From assembly GCF_008831285.2 (NCBI RefSeq), contig NC_045139.1, positions 20,254,412 to 20,318,411 of the forward strand: a stretch of DNA of 64,000 nt, given 5' to 3'. The stretch comes from Nymphaea colorata (taxonomy: Eukaryota; Streptophyta; Magnoliopsida; Nymphaeales; Nymphaeaceae). This document shows positions 9,850 to 22,208 of the stretch, one piece after another. The notes beneath the pieces are model-generated. The model had not been told where the DNA came from, made no database searches, and saw only the letters and a program-made list of their open reading frames with translations. The position numbers and the translations under genes were made by a program. Each line of letters starts with the position of its first letter. The first letter of the stretch is position 1.

Positions 9850-12800
9850 GGTACTCCTTGAATTGCTTTACGAGGGATGTTGACATCTCTTATATGGGAT
9901 CAGTTTCTGAACTTTGACTTGTCAGACTCCATTAACTTGACTGACAACTAGGAGAGAATCTCTGGAAATGCAAACCCTTTGCACTTTAAATTTGAGAAGC
10001 ATTTTAAGTTCTTGGATTAAGGCATCGTATTCTACCATGTTATGAGTGCAAGAAAGATTTAACTAGAGGGAATACAGAATCATTTCCTTCTCTAGCGTAA
10101 TGAAAAGTATCAAAATGTCTGCCCCAGCTATGCATTTAGATCTATCAAAGTGAATTTTCCATATCAGCTCTAGTTCGATCGTTAGGATTTGCTCATCTGA
10201 AAAATTATCATTTGCTTTGATTTTCTCGAATAGGGAGAAGTCTGCCAATTGAACTACAATGGCTTGTCCCTTAATTGATTTCTATGACATATGTTTCAAA
10301 TTATATTGTAGCAACAAAACTTGACACTTTGCTACTTCCCATTTAAAAATGGTTGTCTACCTCCCATTTAAAAATGGTTGTTCGAGGATACAGTTGAGTA
10401 GGTTGAGCTTGGATAAAAACTTGATCTCGCATGATAGTAGGTAGTGCCTTAACTTTTGATCATTCATACCAAGGCTAAGTAGGTAATTTCCATGTGCTAG
10501 TAATTTCTTTTATATTGCATAAATGTTCTGTTGACATAATAGATATCATGGTCTATTTGACATCTTTTTTCATATTGCACCAAACATCCACCACAGGTTG
10601 AATTGTTGACTGTGAGGTATTTCTTGATCTTTCTGAATGAGGCCTGACATTCAGGTCCCCACTTAAACTTGACTTCTTTCCTTAGTAAATGGTTGAATGG
10701 TTCACATCTCATGGTATGATTAGATATAAACCTTTTGATTGGTTAAATTCTCCCTTGCAAACTGTGCCATTCCTTCATATTTGTTGGGAACAATATCTTA
10801 GTGGCCCTCACTTTGGATGGATCCATTTCGATTCCATTTTAGATGACCATAATACCAAAGGTTTGTCAGATTCAACACCAACACACTTCTGTGGATGGAT
10901 TAAATCTAAGCTAGTATTATAAAAGTCTATCAAAGACTTGAGAAAGAATACTGATGTGATTCTCCCTGGTCTTTGATTTAAATAGCAAATCTATCTACAT
11001 ATGCATCCATGATTTGATACATTTGATAGTAAAAAATGACTGTCATAGCCCTTTGATATGTTGTCCCAGCGTTCTTTAGGCTGAAAGACATTATGATATA
11101 GCAGAAAGTATCCCAATGAGTTGTAAATGATGTTTTGGGCTGATCCTCAGAACAACTTAATTTGATTATAGCCAAAATATTCATCCATAAATAAGAATAT
11201 AGCATGGCCTGCAGTGCTATCTACTAACAAATCAATGTTTAGAAGTGGATAATAATCTATTGGTGTGGTTTTATTTGAATCTCTGAAATCAATGCAAAGT
11301 CCAATTTTGCCATTCTTCTATGAGACTACCACAATGTTGGCCAACAATTCAAGATAGTCAATTGTTTGGATAAACCCTAGTTTTAGTAGGTCTTTTAGGT
11401 CTTCCTTAAATTGCTCTTCAAGGTGAGTGTTTAATTTTCTCAATTTTGTTTTACTGGCTGACACTCTGGCTTTAATGGCAATCGTTGCTCGACCAGTTTG
11501 GTATTAAGTCCTGACATGTCTTCATAAGTCTATGCAAAGGCTTCTTAATGATTTTTGAGGAAGTATATCAACTTTTCTCTTTCTTTTGTTGAGAGACTTG
11601 TCCCAATTTACAAAATTTTTGAATTTTCTTCCATGCATATGTTAATTTCTTCTATGGAGTCATTAACCAAAGGTGACAGTTGATCTTGTTCTTTCCTTTG
11701 GATGAACCCTAGACATTTTACCTCAGTGAGTTCTAGATGCACCTCCTTAAAGGCTTTTGATATTTGCTCCTTAGGTGCCATCTTGAAAATTATGAAAGAG
11801 TTAGATAAAATTGAGAACACTTTGGATAAAACAAAGCAAATTTCATATATCATTGTTCATTTGGAAGTATTATAAAATAGAGACACTTCGTCTATTGAAG
11901 TACCATTATGACAAAATGGTGATTGTTTTAAATCGATGGTGAACATCTACCTATGGTGATGCTTTTGACTAACAACATTAACTTGAATTCTTCTTCTGTG
12001 TTCGCTTTTCGTAGTTCTGGCATCCTAAGGCTCGGGTGCCTTGTTGCCCTGCCAATGTAATGGGTTCCAAAATTTCATCCTCATGTTTGTCAAGGCCAGT
12101 TAATGGACCATTACCATGATGCATAAGGAGGCCAAATCCTTTCTCATTTTGTGAGAAACTTTTAAATAATAGGTGCTATTTGTAATTCACTATGGATAGA
12201 TTTGGCTTGCGACGTTTCATTACCCACATTTGCTTCTTGGGCTTTTGAATGGTTAATTTACTAAGGTTTTGAGTCAGTTCTTCTTCCTTACAAACTTGGA
12301 TACTTGGCACCTCAATTGGATGCATGACATTATTTTGCATGTTTTTGCATAAATTGTGATAGTACTCAAGCCATGAGCCCATTTGACATACTTATGTAGT
12401 ATGGAAGGAACTACATTGGTGGAATAGATCCATGTCCTGCACAGTAACAAATTGAATGAGGGTTCTATAGTCATCACATGAAATAAAAGCTAAAATTGTG
12501 TTCCAAAGAGGTACAAATCAAGACATATGCAGCATAGGCAAGGTTGTTCCAATCCATCATATCAATGAATGAAGATTGATGACAGAGTATAGTATGCTTG
12601 CCTTCTACCCAATGTGTGGGCTATCTGCTATGAATAAATGTTTAGGCTGGCTCCTCCATCTATTAAGACATAGGAAACTCTTATGCCCATTGTTTTAACT
12701 AATATATGCAATGCATCATTATGGAATGTACCTCCATTTGGTAGATCTTCATTACAAAATATGATCAGATTGTTGCAATACAGTATAAAAGCTCATTTGT

Positions 12801-14100
12801 CTCCTTGACTATGGCTAATTTTTTTCCTCGATTTGAGATAGGGAATCTAGTTTTCCAAAAAGGACTTCCAAAGGTTTTGGATCTCATATCTATAATTCTT
12901 GATCAACCTTTGTTTGAATATGGCTTTTGCTTGATTTGACCTGCTCATTTGTAGACCTTTTGTTTTGTCTAGATAGCAATCCAAATAAGTCAAGGGATGC
13001 TTTCACCTTTTTGCCTATCACCATAATCTAGGGACCTTCAAAAAATCGGACCATTGTGGCCGTTCATTTCCCATGTTTAGGAAAAGGGTTCTTGAAAATG
13101 TTCGGTTATTCACTGGGCCTTGACTATTTCTTTGTAAACTGCATATTGCACTATGTTTTTAAGCACAAGACAAGATTCTATATCGTGCCCTAGAGCAAGA
13201 TGGAATTTACAAAATTGCTCTTTATTTTTCTCCATCATCAGGAGAGGATTAGAAACTTTAAGAAGAAATAGTGGGACAGTTTCAACATTCTGGATAAATC
13301 TTTTGATGCAGATATTGATCAGTTTGTCAAAATTTTCTAGCTCTATAGAGTTAATGTGTTCTCTATAACACTATGCTGCAATTCCTTCTAAATTCCTACG
13401 GAAGCATCGAAAGAGAGCTCCATGATTGTTGTTCTGTGAAGAACATGGCCAAGTGCACCTTTGGGTCTCCTTGCCCATCAAATTTGATGAATTTCTTAGG
13501 CAAATTTTTAATGTGCTAGTCATTCTCGAAGCTTTCGTAAAAGTCTTCGCAAGTAAAATTTCTTTTATTATTGCCTTTAAGTTGAACTGCATTCAACTTC
13601 TTTTCCAATTTTTGGATCTTGGCTTTTTAGGATTCTTCCATTTTCTTTTTTCTTGGGAGTCTTTTATTCCACCTCACTAATTGATTTTGTAGTAGCATCT
13701 TCAAAAAAAAATCAAAGCTGCTTGATAAGGATTTCTTTATCTTCTTTCTTTTCTTTTTGGCTTTCTCTCCTGAACTTGCTCTTCATCGAACATGATCTTG
13801 TATTTCCAAAATCTCTTGTATTTTTCGTACACTAGATCATTTGCTTCTTGGGGGTTGTGATTGAGGAGAATTCTTTTCTCTTGTCTCTCATGATCGATTG
13901 TTTTAGTTCTATCTCAATCCTCTTTCTTTGTTGTCTTTTGGTCTCTACCATAAAAAGAATGTTCACTTTGTAAGAAGAAAAGTTTAAAAATGTTAGGATT
14001 TGATTTGATGAGAGATAATTTGCATAGATAACAAATTGAAGAAAATGATAAATTTTGATTATATATTGAAAGGAAAATGATATAAGACTTTGGCAAAACT
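9850..14100 (-). mobile_element. Decayed Ty3/gypsy retrotransposon, Tat-like (gag-PR-RT-RNH-second RNH)
   Basis: Minus-strand order: gag-like (KKFIKFDGQGDPKVHLAMFF, about 13520-13440), protease-like VLIDGGASLNIYS (about 12690-12640) and FNLLLCRTWIYST (about 12465-12410), a linker EVHLELTEVKC (about 11745), RT (TAGHAIFLFMDEYFGYNQIK..., then FTTHWDTFCY...LKNAGTTYQRAM, 11290-10978), RNase H (QIDHDIYYVNRTF...Y, about 10540-10500), and a second RNase H-like block (CTHNMVEYDALIQELK, about 10050-10000). The AGTTYQRAM motif and an extra RNase H are typical of the Tat/Ogre lineage. Many stops and frameshifts; the RT active-site YVDD reads YVDR. Integrase and LTRs were not found. Confidence 0.85.
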
Positions 14101-14299
14101 TGGCAAAATTTGACGATATTTGACTTAGTTGACTACATCGTTCGAATTAGACATGATGATCTAGGACAAAAGGATAGATGCGCAGACTTCATTCCATCAT
14201 TTTACATATTTATGACCCATGCAAAAACCCATGATAAGGTACAAGTGGGCAAATGATTCCCAATGTTGCTGAGCACGGGTGTATATTTTAGACTACCTT

Positions 14300-15240
14300 T
14301 CCGTGTCTAGCTTATATTCCATGATAGGTCCTTCTTATTCAATTTAATATCCTTTCCATTGACGTTGTGAGAATTGTCTGATGCAATGCTCTAGATGGTA
14401 ATCAACTGTGAAATAAGGTCTCAGTAGAAGGATTCTTCTGAGTGTATTGTAGGTGTATCTTGACTTGATGACTTCTCGATCAAAGAAATCTCAAATGGTG
14501 GTAGAGTTGTCCACTTCCTCCATCTTCTCATGGAAGTGCTCAACGCTAGATAACCGGTAAAGGAATGTCAATTGCTGCCACTATTATGGATACGTGACGG
14601 ACTTTGACGTGCCCCCATTTTTGGAAGAACCAAGCTGTGCAAAGTTCCATTATGTACTCTTCATTGTTGAATAAGATGAGACCCACGGTACAGGTTACCA
14701 TGGAATTCTTGTGTTTGTCTGCGACACTTATGTTGAGTGAAGTAAGATTGACATATTGAACTATGTTTTACCAAGTTCTTCTAATTGGAGGTATTGATGT
14801 CCACTTTTTTCTAGAAATGACTAATTGCATTTTCTCATAAGTTTGCAAATCACTTCTACAGTTTTGACTTGACCTTGGTTAACAAGGAATTCGTCTTTAA
14901 TTGGTCATCTTGGGTCACCTTTTAGCTTGGCAAACCCATGATGTTGGAAAATTCATCTAGGGTAATTGTCATTTCATCCCATGAGAAGCAACATGTGTTA
15001 GTTTTTGGGTTCTATCTTTTGGCGGTTGCATGGATTATAATGCGTTGATAGGCTATATGGCGAGATTGACTACTTTGAGACCGCAATCTTCTAAGTGGAC
15101 TTGAAACATACATCGAAAACTTGAGTAACATGAGTAATATCAATGAGGTAAATAGACTCCACTTGGGATGATGCAAAGTTCGAATCAACCTTGACAGAAC
15201 CAGAATAGGATATGGTCATTGGGAAAAATGTTTTCTAACT
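14300..15240 (-). pseudogene. Plant mobile domain (PMD)-like segment upstream of the gypsy gag
   Basis: The minus strand reads ALIIHATAKR*NPKTNTCCFSWDEMTITLDEFSNIMGLP (split here by a stop; plus coordinates about 15050-14925). This matches the plant mobile domain signature 'RW.PETHTFHLPWGEMTITL.DVA.LLGLP'. Flanking sequence continues degenerate reading frames on the same strand toward gag. PMDs occur in host MAIN/MAIL proteins and inside some plant transposons. Its position, on the same strand and 5' of gag, suggests an extra ORF of the retroelement, but an independent insertion is possible. It is broken by stops and not functional. Confidence 0.6.
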
Positions 15241-16122
15241 CTATTTTGATAAGAGAAAGTTTGATTAGATATTGACATAAATTGACCTAATAGAGACTCA
15301 AGAAGGGTTTGACATTAGGTTTGGACATAGACTTGGATGCAAGGTAGTGCATTTCTTCTCGTGCATCCAATCCAAGGCGATTAAAGATAAATCAAATAAT
15401 TGATAATACATTTTCTAAAACTCTTGTCTATATGCATTATTTTGAAAATTGGTCTTGGAACTTATGGAAAGTAAATGAGTTTAATGATCTCAATTTATTC
15501 AAAATTCAACTTATGCCTATATACCAAATCAACAATACTGGCATAGATTCCTTGAAGAGTTTTTCTAAATTTGAAGGCTCTCCAATCTCCTTGTCACCCA
15601 TCAATATATTGAGACTTGTCTACTTCAGTACTAATGGGAGGACTTCTCATTCCAATTGGGTCGTCCAATTATAAGGCTATATATTGGACTAATGTCCTTG
15701 AAATAACCTACCAACATGATGGCCGAGACATGAAATAGGTAAGGTTTGTTTTCAAAATTCACTAGAAGATGTGAAATAGATTGCTCTATTGCATATATTC
15801 CTAAGAGATAGATTTGAAAAATTGAGACATACAACTCTTAAATTGATGACGAGTAGGCTACATAAACGAAGATGATGGAGCTACATAAACGGAGATGATG
15901 ACTCACAACAACTTATAGATGAGAATTTCCATCTCGTGCACAAAAAAGTGAGATAGATCCAAAATTAAAGCCTTTCCTGGGGACCTCACAATACATATAT
16001 TTTGATGCACAAGGATGCAATAAGTAATGAGATGAAAACAATCACAAAGAAAAGAACCACCAAATTTCAACATGTTAAACCCTTTTAAAATAAAAGGAGA
16101 GAGCAACCCAACAACAATCCAC
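15241..16122. other. No gene recognised
   Basis: AT-rich sequence between the PMD-like segment and the mitochondrial fragment. It may be the 5' leader or LTR of the gypsy element, but I find no primer binding site or repeated LTR partner. Confidence 0.4.
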
Positions 16123-16182
16123 ACAAATTTTCAAGTGGATGAGATCGGTCGAGTAGTCGCCGTTGGAGATGGCATTGCACGT
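16123..16182 (+). pseudogene. 60-bp insert of mitochondrial atp1 (ATP synthase alpha) sequence
   Basis: Twenty codons read TNFQVDEIGRVV.VGDGIAR, the well-conserved N-terminal stretch of plant mitochondrial ATP synthase subunit alpha (one A where mitochondrial copies usually have S). Similarity starts and stops abruptly at both ends; the flanking codons do not continue atp1. This fits a tiny nuclear copy of mitochondrial DNA or a fragment brought in by repair. The frame runs on to 16359 but the rest is unrelated to atp1 as far as I can tell. Confidence 0.75.
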
Positions 16183-17599
16183 CGGCTTCAGGATCCCAAG
16201 GATATGCTAGCTGCGGCTGAATATTTACATGGTGAAAGCCAAGATTTTGGTTTTCTTGAAAGTCCCACTGCTTATGCTTTTCCTGTTGGAGGCAGAAAGC
16301 CAATTTTTCAAAAGCAAGAGAGGAATCCAAAGATCCGGAGAAATACACCGAAGGGTTGAGGTGGGTTACACACCAAGTCATAGCAGCGAAACTGTAGACC
16401 ATATCGAAAATGAGATAACACTCGATCGTCTACTATATAATATAAAAGTACCTAGAAGAAGACAATACTCAATACTTACACTCCAATAAGCCCATAAACC
16501 ATGAACAAAAGAGAGAATAAAATAAGCAAAGAGAAAAGAGTGGAAGAATATCATCTAATCAATAATGATAACCTTTTTACAACAAAATCTCATTTTCTCT
16601 TGTCCTAATCTTCAGAAAAAAAGGTAGGAAAAACAATAAACAACCCCAAATAAGATATGAAAACTTTCTTTCTCTCAATCTCTTACTTTCTCTGTCTACC
16701 AATCTCTCTTGTTGCTTCAAATGGGTGGAAAACATGACCCTCCCCTCTTTCTCCTCTTTTCACCTCAAGAAGAACTCACAAAGAAGAATAAGAAACCTCA
16801 TAACCAAGAAGACCCAAAAACCATCGGCTTCCATTTTTCTTGGTCTCTTCTTTAGAACCTTTTCAATTTTAGTGCACAATAATTTCTGAAATTTTCCTTT
16901 TCAACTCTTCTTCAAGTAATGGTGACTGTTCACCTTCTTGTCCTTTTGTTTTGGATTTGGATCCTCAACATGGGGGGATCCAACCCAACATGGTTTAGGA
17001 AAGCACAAGTGGGTGTATTGATATTTCAAAATCGAAATAGTTGCCATATTAGAACCCAAATAAACTTTAGCAAAATGGTGATTATTATCTCAAAGAATTC
17101 AATTTAACAAATGAAAAAGGAAGGAGGACAAAATTGCAATATGTCCTCAAGAGAGCTGCTGATGACTATAAGACACCACTAAATTCATTTTCTCAGAAAT
17201 GATAACGTCTGTATGAATTTCATGAGAGCTGGCTTCGGCATCATTACTTATGAATACTTGTGTGTACTATTGGTGTAGTGAATAAGACTAGTGTGAGAGA
17301 TTTTGACTTCAACCTTGCAGTCATTCCTTTTCTCTTTAATTTTTTGAAAACCTTTTAAACCGGCAAGCAACTAATGAGTGATTACAGAAAACCTCTCAAT
17401 GATTATAAATTTACAAATGCCTGCTCCTTTAAGAAATCAATTTATAAACAAGCACCTCTGTTACAGTTCCCGAGAAAGTTACTTAACCAACAAATGCACA
17501 AAAGTACCCTTCGCTTATTACTTAAAACACCAAACGGCCCTCAACCTAATTTGAATCCAAAAGTTTAACCCATTCTACTGTTCCGATATCTATTCTCGC
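16183..17599. other. No gene recognised
   Basis: The first 180 bp after the atp1 insert has a slightly coding-like composition (SPTAYAFPVGGRKP), which I cannot assign. The remainder is AT-rich without supported features. Confidence 0.4.
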
Positions 17600-20435
17600 C
17601 ATTTCCAGCGTCGATTTTTGACCGGCTCTCCATTCAGTGCTTTATTTCTTGTCCGATTTTCCTGTGTTAATTCCCCACCGGCACTCTCTTTCAAGAAAAC
17701 AGGCCTCACACGCACGCACACACCTCTGTTTCCCCCTCACTTGTACTTTTCTTCTCTTTCCATTTCTTTTCCTGTTTTTTTATTTGTTTCACGGATTGCC
17801 ATTCTTCACGGTGTTCTCTTCCCTTCTTACAATTCCTCTTCTTCCTATTTTATGTTTGTTACAGCAAATTGATTAAAACAACCTAAGGGGTTTTTCCAAC
17901 ATTCTGATTTAGAATCACTGTAAGTACTTCGGCAAACATTTTGGATGATGAAGTTGGTTTGCTGAACTGGTCTCATTATATTACACCGAATCTGATGTTC
18001 AACTTCCTGTTATGTCTATGGACGCTAGTCTGTTACTCTTGCCATATATATATATATATATATATATGTTGGAGAATAATCTACGCTTCTGGTAGGAGTC
18101 TAGATTAGCTCTATCTGGCCACTGTATATAATCCATCCACCACTGTATATAATCCATCTTTTGGATGTAATATGAGGAAATAATATCCGGCAATTACGTT
18201 CCCTCTTCTGTTCCTTTTAAGCACTTTTTTTCTGAGAGAAATAAATGGGCGCTCTTGCTACAAATGGTACTAGCCTATTAGGTATCAATGGTTGAAATAA
18301 TGTGCTTGCTTCTAACTTCTGTAGCTAATGCATAAGCCAATTGCTTCGATGGACAACATGAATGTATCCGTTGAGAACCCAATACTTGCAGGGGATCTGA
18401 AACATATACCATTTGGATGCAGCTTCTTCTTCCATGAGACTGGTCCAGCAGGCTGCAGTTGGCATTCTCTCATCTTGGTTGGTTGATAACCATTGGCCTA
18501 GCTTATATGATTAGATCACGTTGGTTAGATGCATTGGTGTTTCACCATTCAACTGGTTGAGGCTGCATCCTTTACCAGCGTTGCTCCCTGTGCATCTTTT
18601 TCTGGAAATCCCATGTAGTTAAAAAACCCCACTAGATCCCACAAAGGAAATACGAGAGCATATTTGTCCTGAATTCTTCTGCAGTGCTCCATCAAGACTG
18701 ACAAAACAACAAAATAGTGCTTTAATTTTTTGGTGATTCATGAGAAAAACTTTCCTTAATTGTTACGCCGATTGGAAGTAGCAGAGGTGATAAAATTGAA
18801 GCCACTTCTTAGCTGGTCCACATCACAATGAAGTTGAGCAAGCTTGAAATTGCAACTGCCAGATGCCTTAGCTGTCAACAATGTGCCTAACATGCATCCT
18901 GATTGATTACAGTTTTGACTAGTCCATTAAAGTTACCAAAAACAGCATAATTCTCTCTGGTTTTTTTTTTCCTGGATGACCAAGAACTCAATATACAAGC
19001 CAGTGAATGCCAGTATACCAAATTCACCAATATCCTTAGTTGTTACTGAAACACTCTTAACAGGTGCTTGGCAGCACCCACCTGTAACCGATGTTGTTAA
19101 GCAGTAGAACTTCTGTTTCAGTTATTTAGTGCAACCGTATATGTAAATTGCACATCATATTCATTATCATTTTCTGTTTTTGTTCCACTTGGTGGCATTT
19201 GAAATGTAAGTAGATCTTCCCCAATTCTCGTACTTCTTGCATCTAAAGTACACCTATCAATGTATTTTCAACACTAGATTCAGTACTGGAGAATGAGAGG
19301 ATCACAATGTTAAATTGTATAAATGACCAACTTTTTCTACCGCTTTGCATAGATGTCCTTCCTCATGAATATATTTGTTTGATGGCGTTATTGAACATTT
19401 TGTGCTGAAATACTAGACCCTTAGATCCTTAGGTTCTGGCACACTTAGTAATGGTGTTTCCACAGCTGCACAGAGACTGCACTTCAGCATGCTGTCTGCT
19501 TGTATAACCTGCTTCTGTGGCAAAATGAGTCATCAGATTATATTGTTCTATGATGCATATTACACCCCAAATTGTCGTGGGTGTGGCGCATAGGATTAAA
19601 CCAAGACCATCAGCATACCATATTGTTTTATTGTATTTGCACGCAGCACAGTGGTGACGTCTCACTCGTCAAGAGGGCCAGAAGGGCCTGATGGGGAGGT
19701 GCCCATCCTTCCTGGCAGAGGCAGGCCCGTAAGAAGGCGCACTTACTTCCTGACGAGAGGGGCACGGCAGTATCTCTCAAATCGGGAAGGAGCATCTCGA
19801 GAAGGAGGCACCGTTCCTGACGAGAGAGACGGAGAGGCAAAGAAGGCCAATAGTCCTCCATCCACCTCCTTAAGTAAAGCGGCTCTTTGAGAAGATACAT
19901 AAAAAGGTGACCTTTCTGTTACTGGATCAAGACATAGCGACCATTTGTAACTTTTTCTATTTTTTTCCTTGCTCATTTTCTCGGTACAATCAGATCAATT
20001 AGTCCAATACTTTTTCTTAAAAAAGAGGTATCAGATCTTTCATCAAGTATATTTTAGATATTCCCTTCTGTATAATTGCATGGAATTTGATTTTCCTGCT
20101 TTTAGGAGTATACCAAATAATACAGTAAGGTTGGTCAGGTACTGGATGGCCACGTTGGAGTTGGCATCATGTACCTTAACACTATTACTTACGTTGAACT
20201 TCAAGAACAGCACCCAGCGGACAAGGAAGTTAGGAATCATTGGGAGAACCAAACCGATGCCCATCCCACCAACAATACCTGGGCCATTGTCTTCGAACAC
20301 CCATTTGGTTATTATGGCTGTTCACGCAGACACCTCGCAATCTGAATGACGTTAACGTTCTATGTTGATCAGAATGAGGAAATGGCCAGCTCCTCATCTA
20401 TGATTACCAAGCAAGTCTCCGTTTCCTCTTCCATC
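17600..20435. other. Unassigned region with possible non-coding or broken exons
   Basis: 17600-17880 is a strongly pyrimidine-rich stretch that looks like a 5' UTR or promoter. 18040-18066 is a (TA)n run. At 19646 a good acceptor (tttgcacgcag) precedes an open plus-strand frame to 19890 rich in R, G, S and P. On the minus strand 20300-20183 encodes a hydrophobic stretch (GPGIVGGMGIGLVLPMIP, then FLVRWVLFLKF) directly followed by a consensus donor GTAAGTAAT. Neither matches a family I know, and they lie on opposite strands. This could be a degraded gene or a transcribed locus whose exons I cannot join. Confidence 0.3.
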
Positions 20436-22208
20436 TCATGTAATGGTCACAGTGCAAGGCGCATCGCCCACTATTTTCAGCATCTTTCCTAGGTGATCCA
20501 AAGTTTCGTTTACCTCATTTCTCTGAGGGTGAGTCTTATCCCCTGCAATGAATGAATGAACTGTGTTATTTAGCTCGATCCAACTGCATCCCGGGAGCTT
20601 TACAATCCCCTTCTCTCTGAGCATCGCACGAGTCCCTGCAGCATGATCCCACTGCCCGTTAGCTGCATACACGTTGGATAGCATCACATAGTTTCCAGTG
20701 CTCCACGGCTCTAGATCATTAACTTCTCCAATTACATGTTCTGCGAGTTCTAGGTCACCATGATTTCTACATGCTGCAAGTAAAGCACTCCATACTATGT
20801 AATTTGGCTTAAAAGGCATGCCTTTAACAAAATCATAGGCATCACCAAGACGCCCTGCTCGACCTAGTAGATCCACCATGCATCCATAGTGCTTCATGTT
20901 AGGCTCAACCCCATAATCTCTCTTCATTGAATCAAAATAGTTGGTCCCTTCATCAACTAACCCACCATGGGAGCAACCATGCAAGAGGCCAGTAAAACTC
21001 ACCTCATTAGGCCTGAACCCAGCTTTTTGCATGCCTTCAAAAAATTGAATAGATTCCTGTACATGTCCATGGATGGCAAATCCAACAATCATAGAGTTCC
21101 ACGACGCTTGGCTCCTGTGTACCATTGCATCAAAAATTATCCTTGCTTTATTTATATCCCCACATTTAGCATACATGTCTATGAGTGCATTACACAAAGA
21201 AACTTTCTGCATATTTAATCCATTTTTTTTAGCATAATCATGGATCCATTGGCCTAATTCCAATGCACCCACGTGAGAACAAGCTGCAAGTGCACTCAAG
21301 ACGGCAACTTCATCCGGTCTCGCACCTTCCACCTGCATCCTTCGAAACACCTCTAGTGCCTCCTCCCACATTCCGTTCTGGGTATAACCCGAAACCAATG
21401 CCGTCCACGAGAAAACGTTCTTGTCAGGCATTTCGTCGAACACTTTTTGTGCACAATCCATATCACCAGACTTCGCACAGGCATCAACCAACGCAGTCCA
21501 GGCAACAACATTTCTTTCAGGCATTTTGTCAAACACCTGGAGAGCCACGGTCAGCTTTCCGCATTTCGCGTACATGTCCACCAAAGCACTAGCAACGAAA
21601 ACGTCGGCCCCGGCGCCGAATTTCACGACGTGAGCATGGATCTGCTTGCCAACAGGGAGCGATGGAAGACGGGCAGAGGCTTTAAGCGCCAGAGGGAAGC
21701 AGAAGTTTGACGGGGTGAGACCGCTCCGAAGCATGCGAGCATAGAGTTGAAGCGCTACGTAGCACCGGCCGCCGTCCAAGTATGCTTTGAGGATGCTGTT
21801 CCAAGCGTGGATGTTGGGGTCGGCCATTTGCTCAAACGTTTGATGGGCGTGCCTCATATCGCCGAAGGAGATGTATGAGTCGAGGAGTCGCTTGAGGAGG
21901 AAATTCTGGCCGTGGAGATGGTTTCTCAGGATGTGGGCGTGGATTTGCTTCAGTTGCGGGAGGGTGGTGGTGGAGGCTTGAATGTTGTAGAGGACGTGCA
22001 GGAGCTTGGATGGTTGATCGGATGGGTTGAAAGTCTCGGAGGGAGAAATTGAGGTTGGTAGAGGTGCACATGGCGTGAAAGTGGATGCAGTTACCACCAT
22101 TGAAGTTCGGAGCTTGGAGGGTTGATCGGATCGGCTGAAGGCCTTGAAGGAAGAAGTTGGGGTTGGTAGTGGTGGACATGGCGTGAAAGTGGATGCAGCT
22201 ACCGCCAT
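20436..22208 (-). CDS. Pentatricopeptide repeat protein, PLS class, E-type C-terminus
   Basis: A 590-residue intronless reading frame, as is usual for plant PPR genes. PLS proteins bind organellar RNA base by base and are typically C-to-U editing or processing factors in mitochondria or plastids. Residues 1-72 form a Ser/Thr/Pro-rich presequence made of two 36-residue repeats. From about residue 85 the PPR signatures run: QIHAHILRNHL, LLDSYISFGDM, AWNSILKAYLDGG, QIHAHVVKFG, ALVDMYAKCGKL, VAWTALVDACAKSGDM, SWTALVSGYTQNGMW, ALIDMYAKCGDI, SWNSMIVGFAIHGH. The C-terminus has E motifs (GCSWIELNNTVHSFIAGD, THP) and ends about 30 residues later with no DYW deaminase, so an editing role would need a partner in trans. 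The ATG at 22208 is the first in frame; M37 is an alternative start because the duplication also copied a Met. A copia relic begins about 270 bp upstream. Confidence 0.93.
   Translation of the reverse strand: MAVAASTFTPCPPLPTPTSSFKAFSRSDQPSKLRTSMVVTASTFTPCAPLPTSISPSETFNPSDQPSKLLHVLYNIQASTTTLPQLKQIHAHILRNHLHGQNFLLKRLLDSYISFGDMRHAHQTFEQMADPNIHAWNSILKAYLDGGRCYVALQLYARMLRSGLTPSNFCFPLALKASARLPSLPVGKQIHAHVVKFGAGADVFVASALVDMYAKCGKLTVALQVFDKMPERNVVAWTALVDACAKSGDMDCAQKVFDEMPDKNVFSWTALVSGYTQNGMWEEALEVFRRMQVEGARPDEVAVLSALAACSHVGALELGQWIHDYAKKNGLNMQKVSLCNALIDMYAKCGDINKARIIFDAMVHRSQASWNSMIVGFAIHGHVQESIQFFEGMQKAGFRPNEVSFTGLLHGCSHGGLVDEGTNYFDSMKRDYGVEPNMKHYGCMVDLLGRAGRLGDAYDFVKGMPFKPNYIVWSALLAACRNHGDLELAEHVIGEVNDLEPWSTGNYVMLSNVYAANGQWDHAAGTRAMLREKGIVKLPGCSWIELNNTVHSFIAGDKTHPQRNEVNETLDHLGKMLKIVGDAPCTVTIT
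21993..22208 (-). repeat. 108-bp in-frame tandem duplication of the PPR presequence
   Basis: Residues 1-36 (MAVAASTFTPCPPLPTPTSS...SDQPSKL) and 37-72 (MVVTASTFTPCAPLPTSISP...SDQPSKL) align without gaps. Both begin with Met and share TASTFTPC, PLPT and SDQPSKL. The repeat lies wholly within the predicted targeting peptide and keeps the frame. Confidence 0.9.

Noticed and set aside
21263-22179. Plus-strand and alternate minus-strand frames inside the PPR gene
   Set aside because: Shadows of the 590-residue PPR frame.
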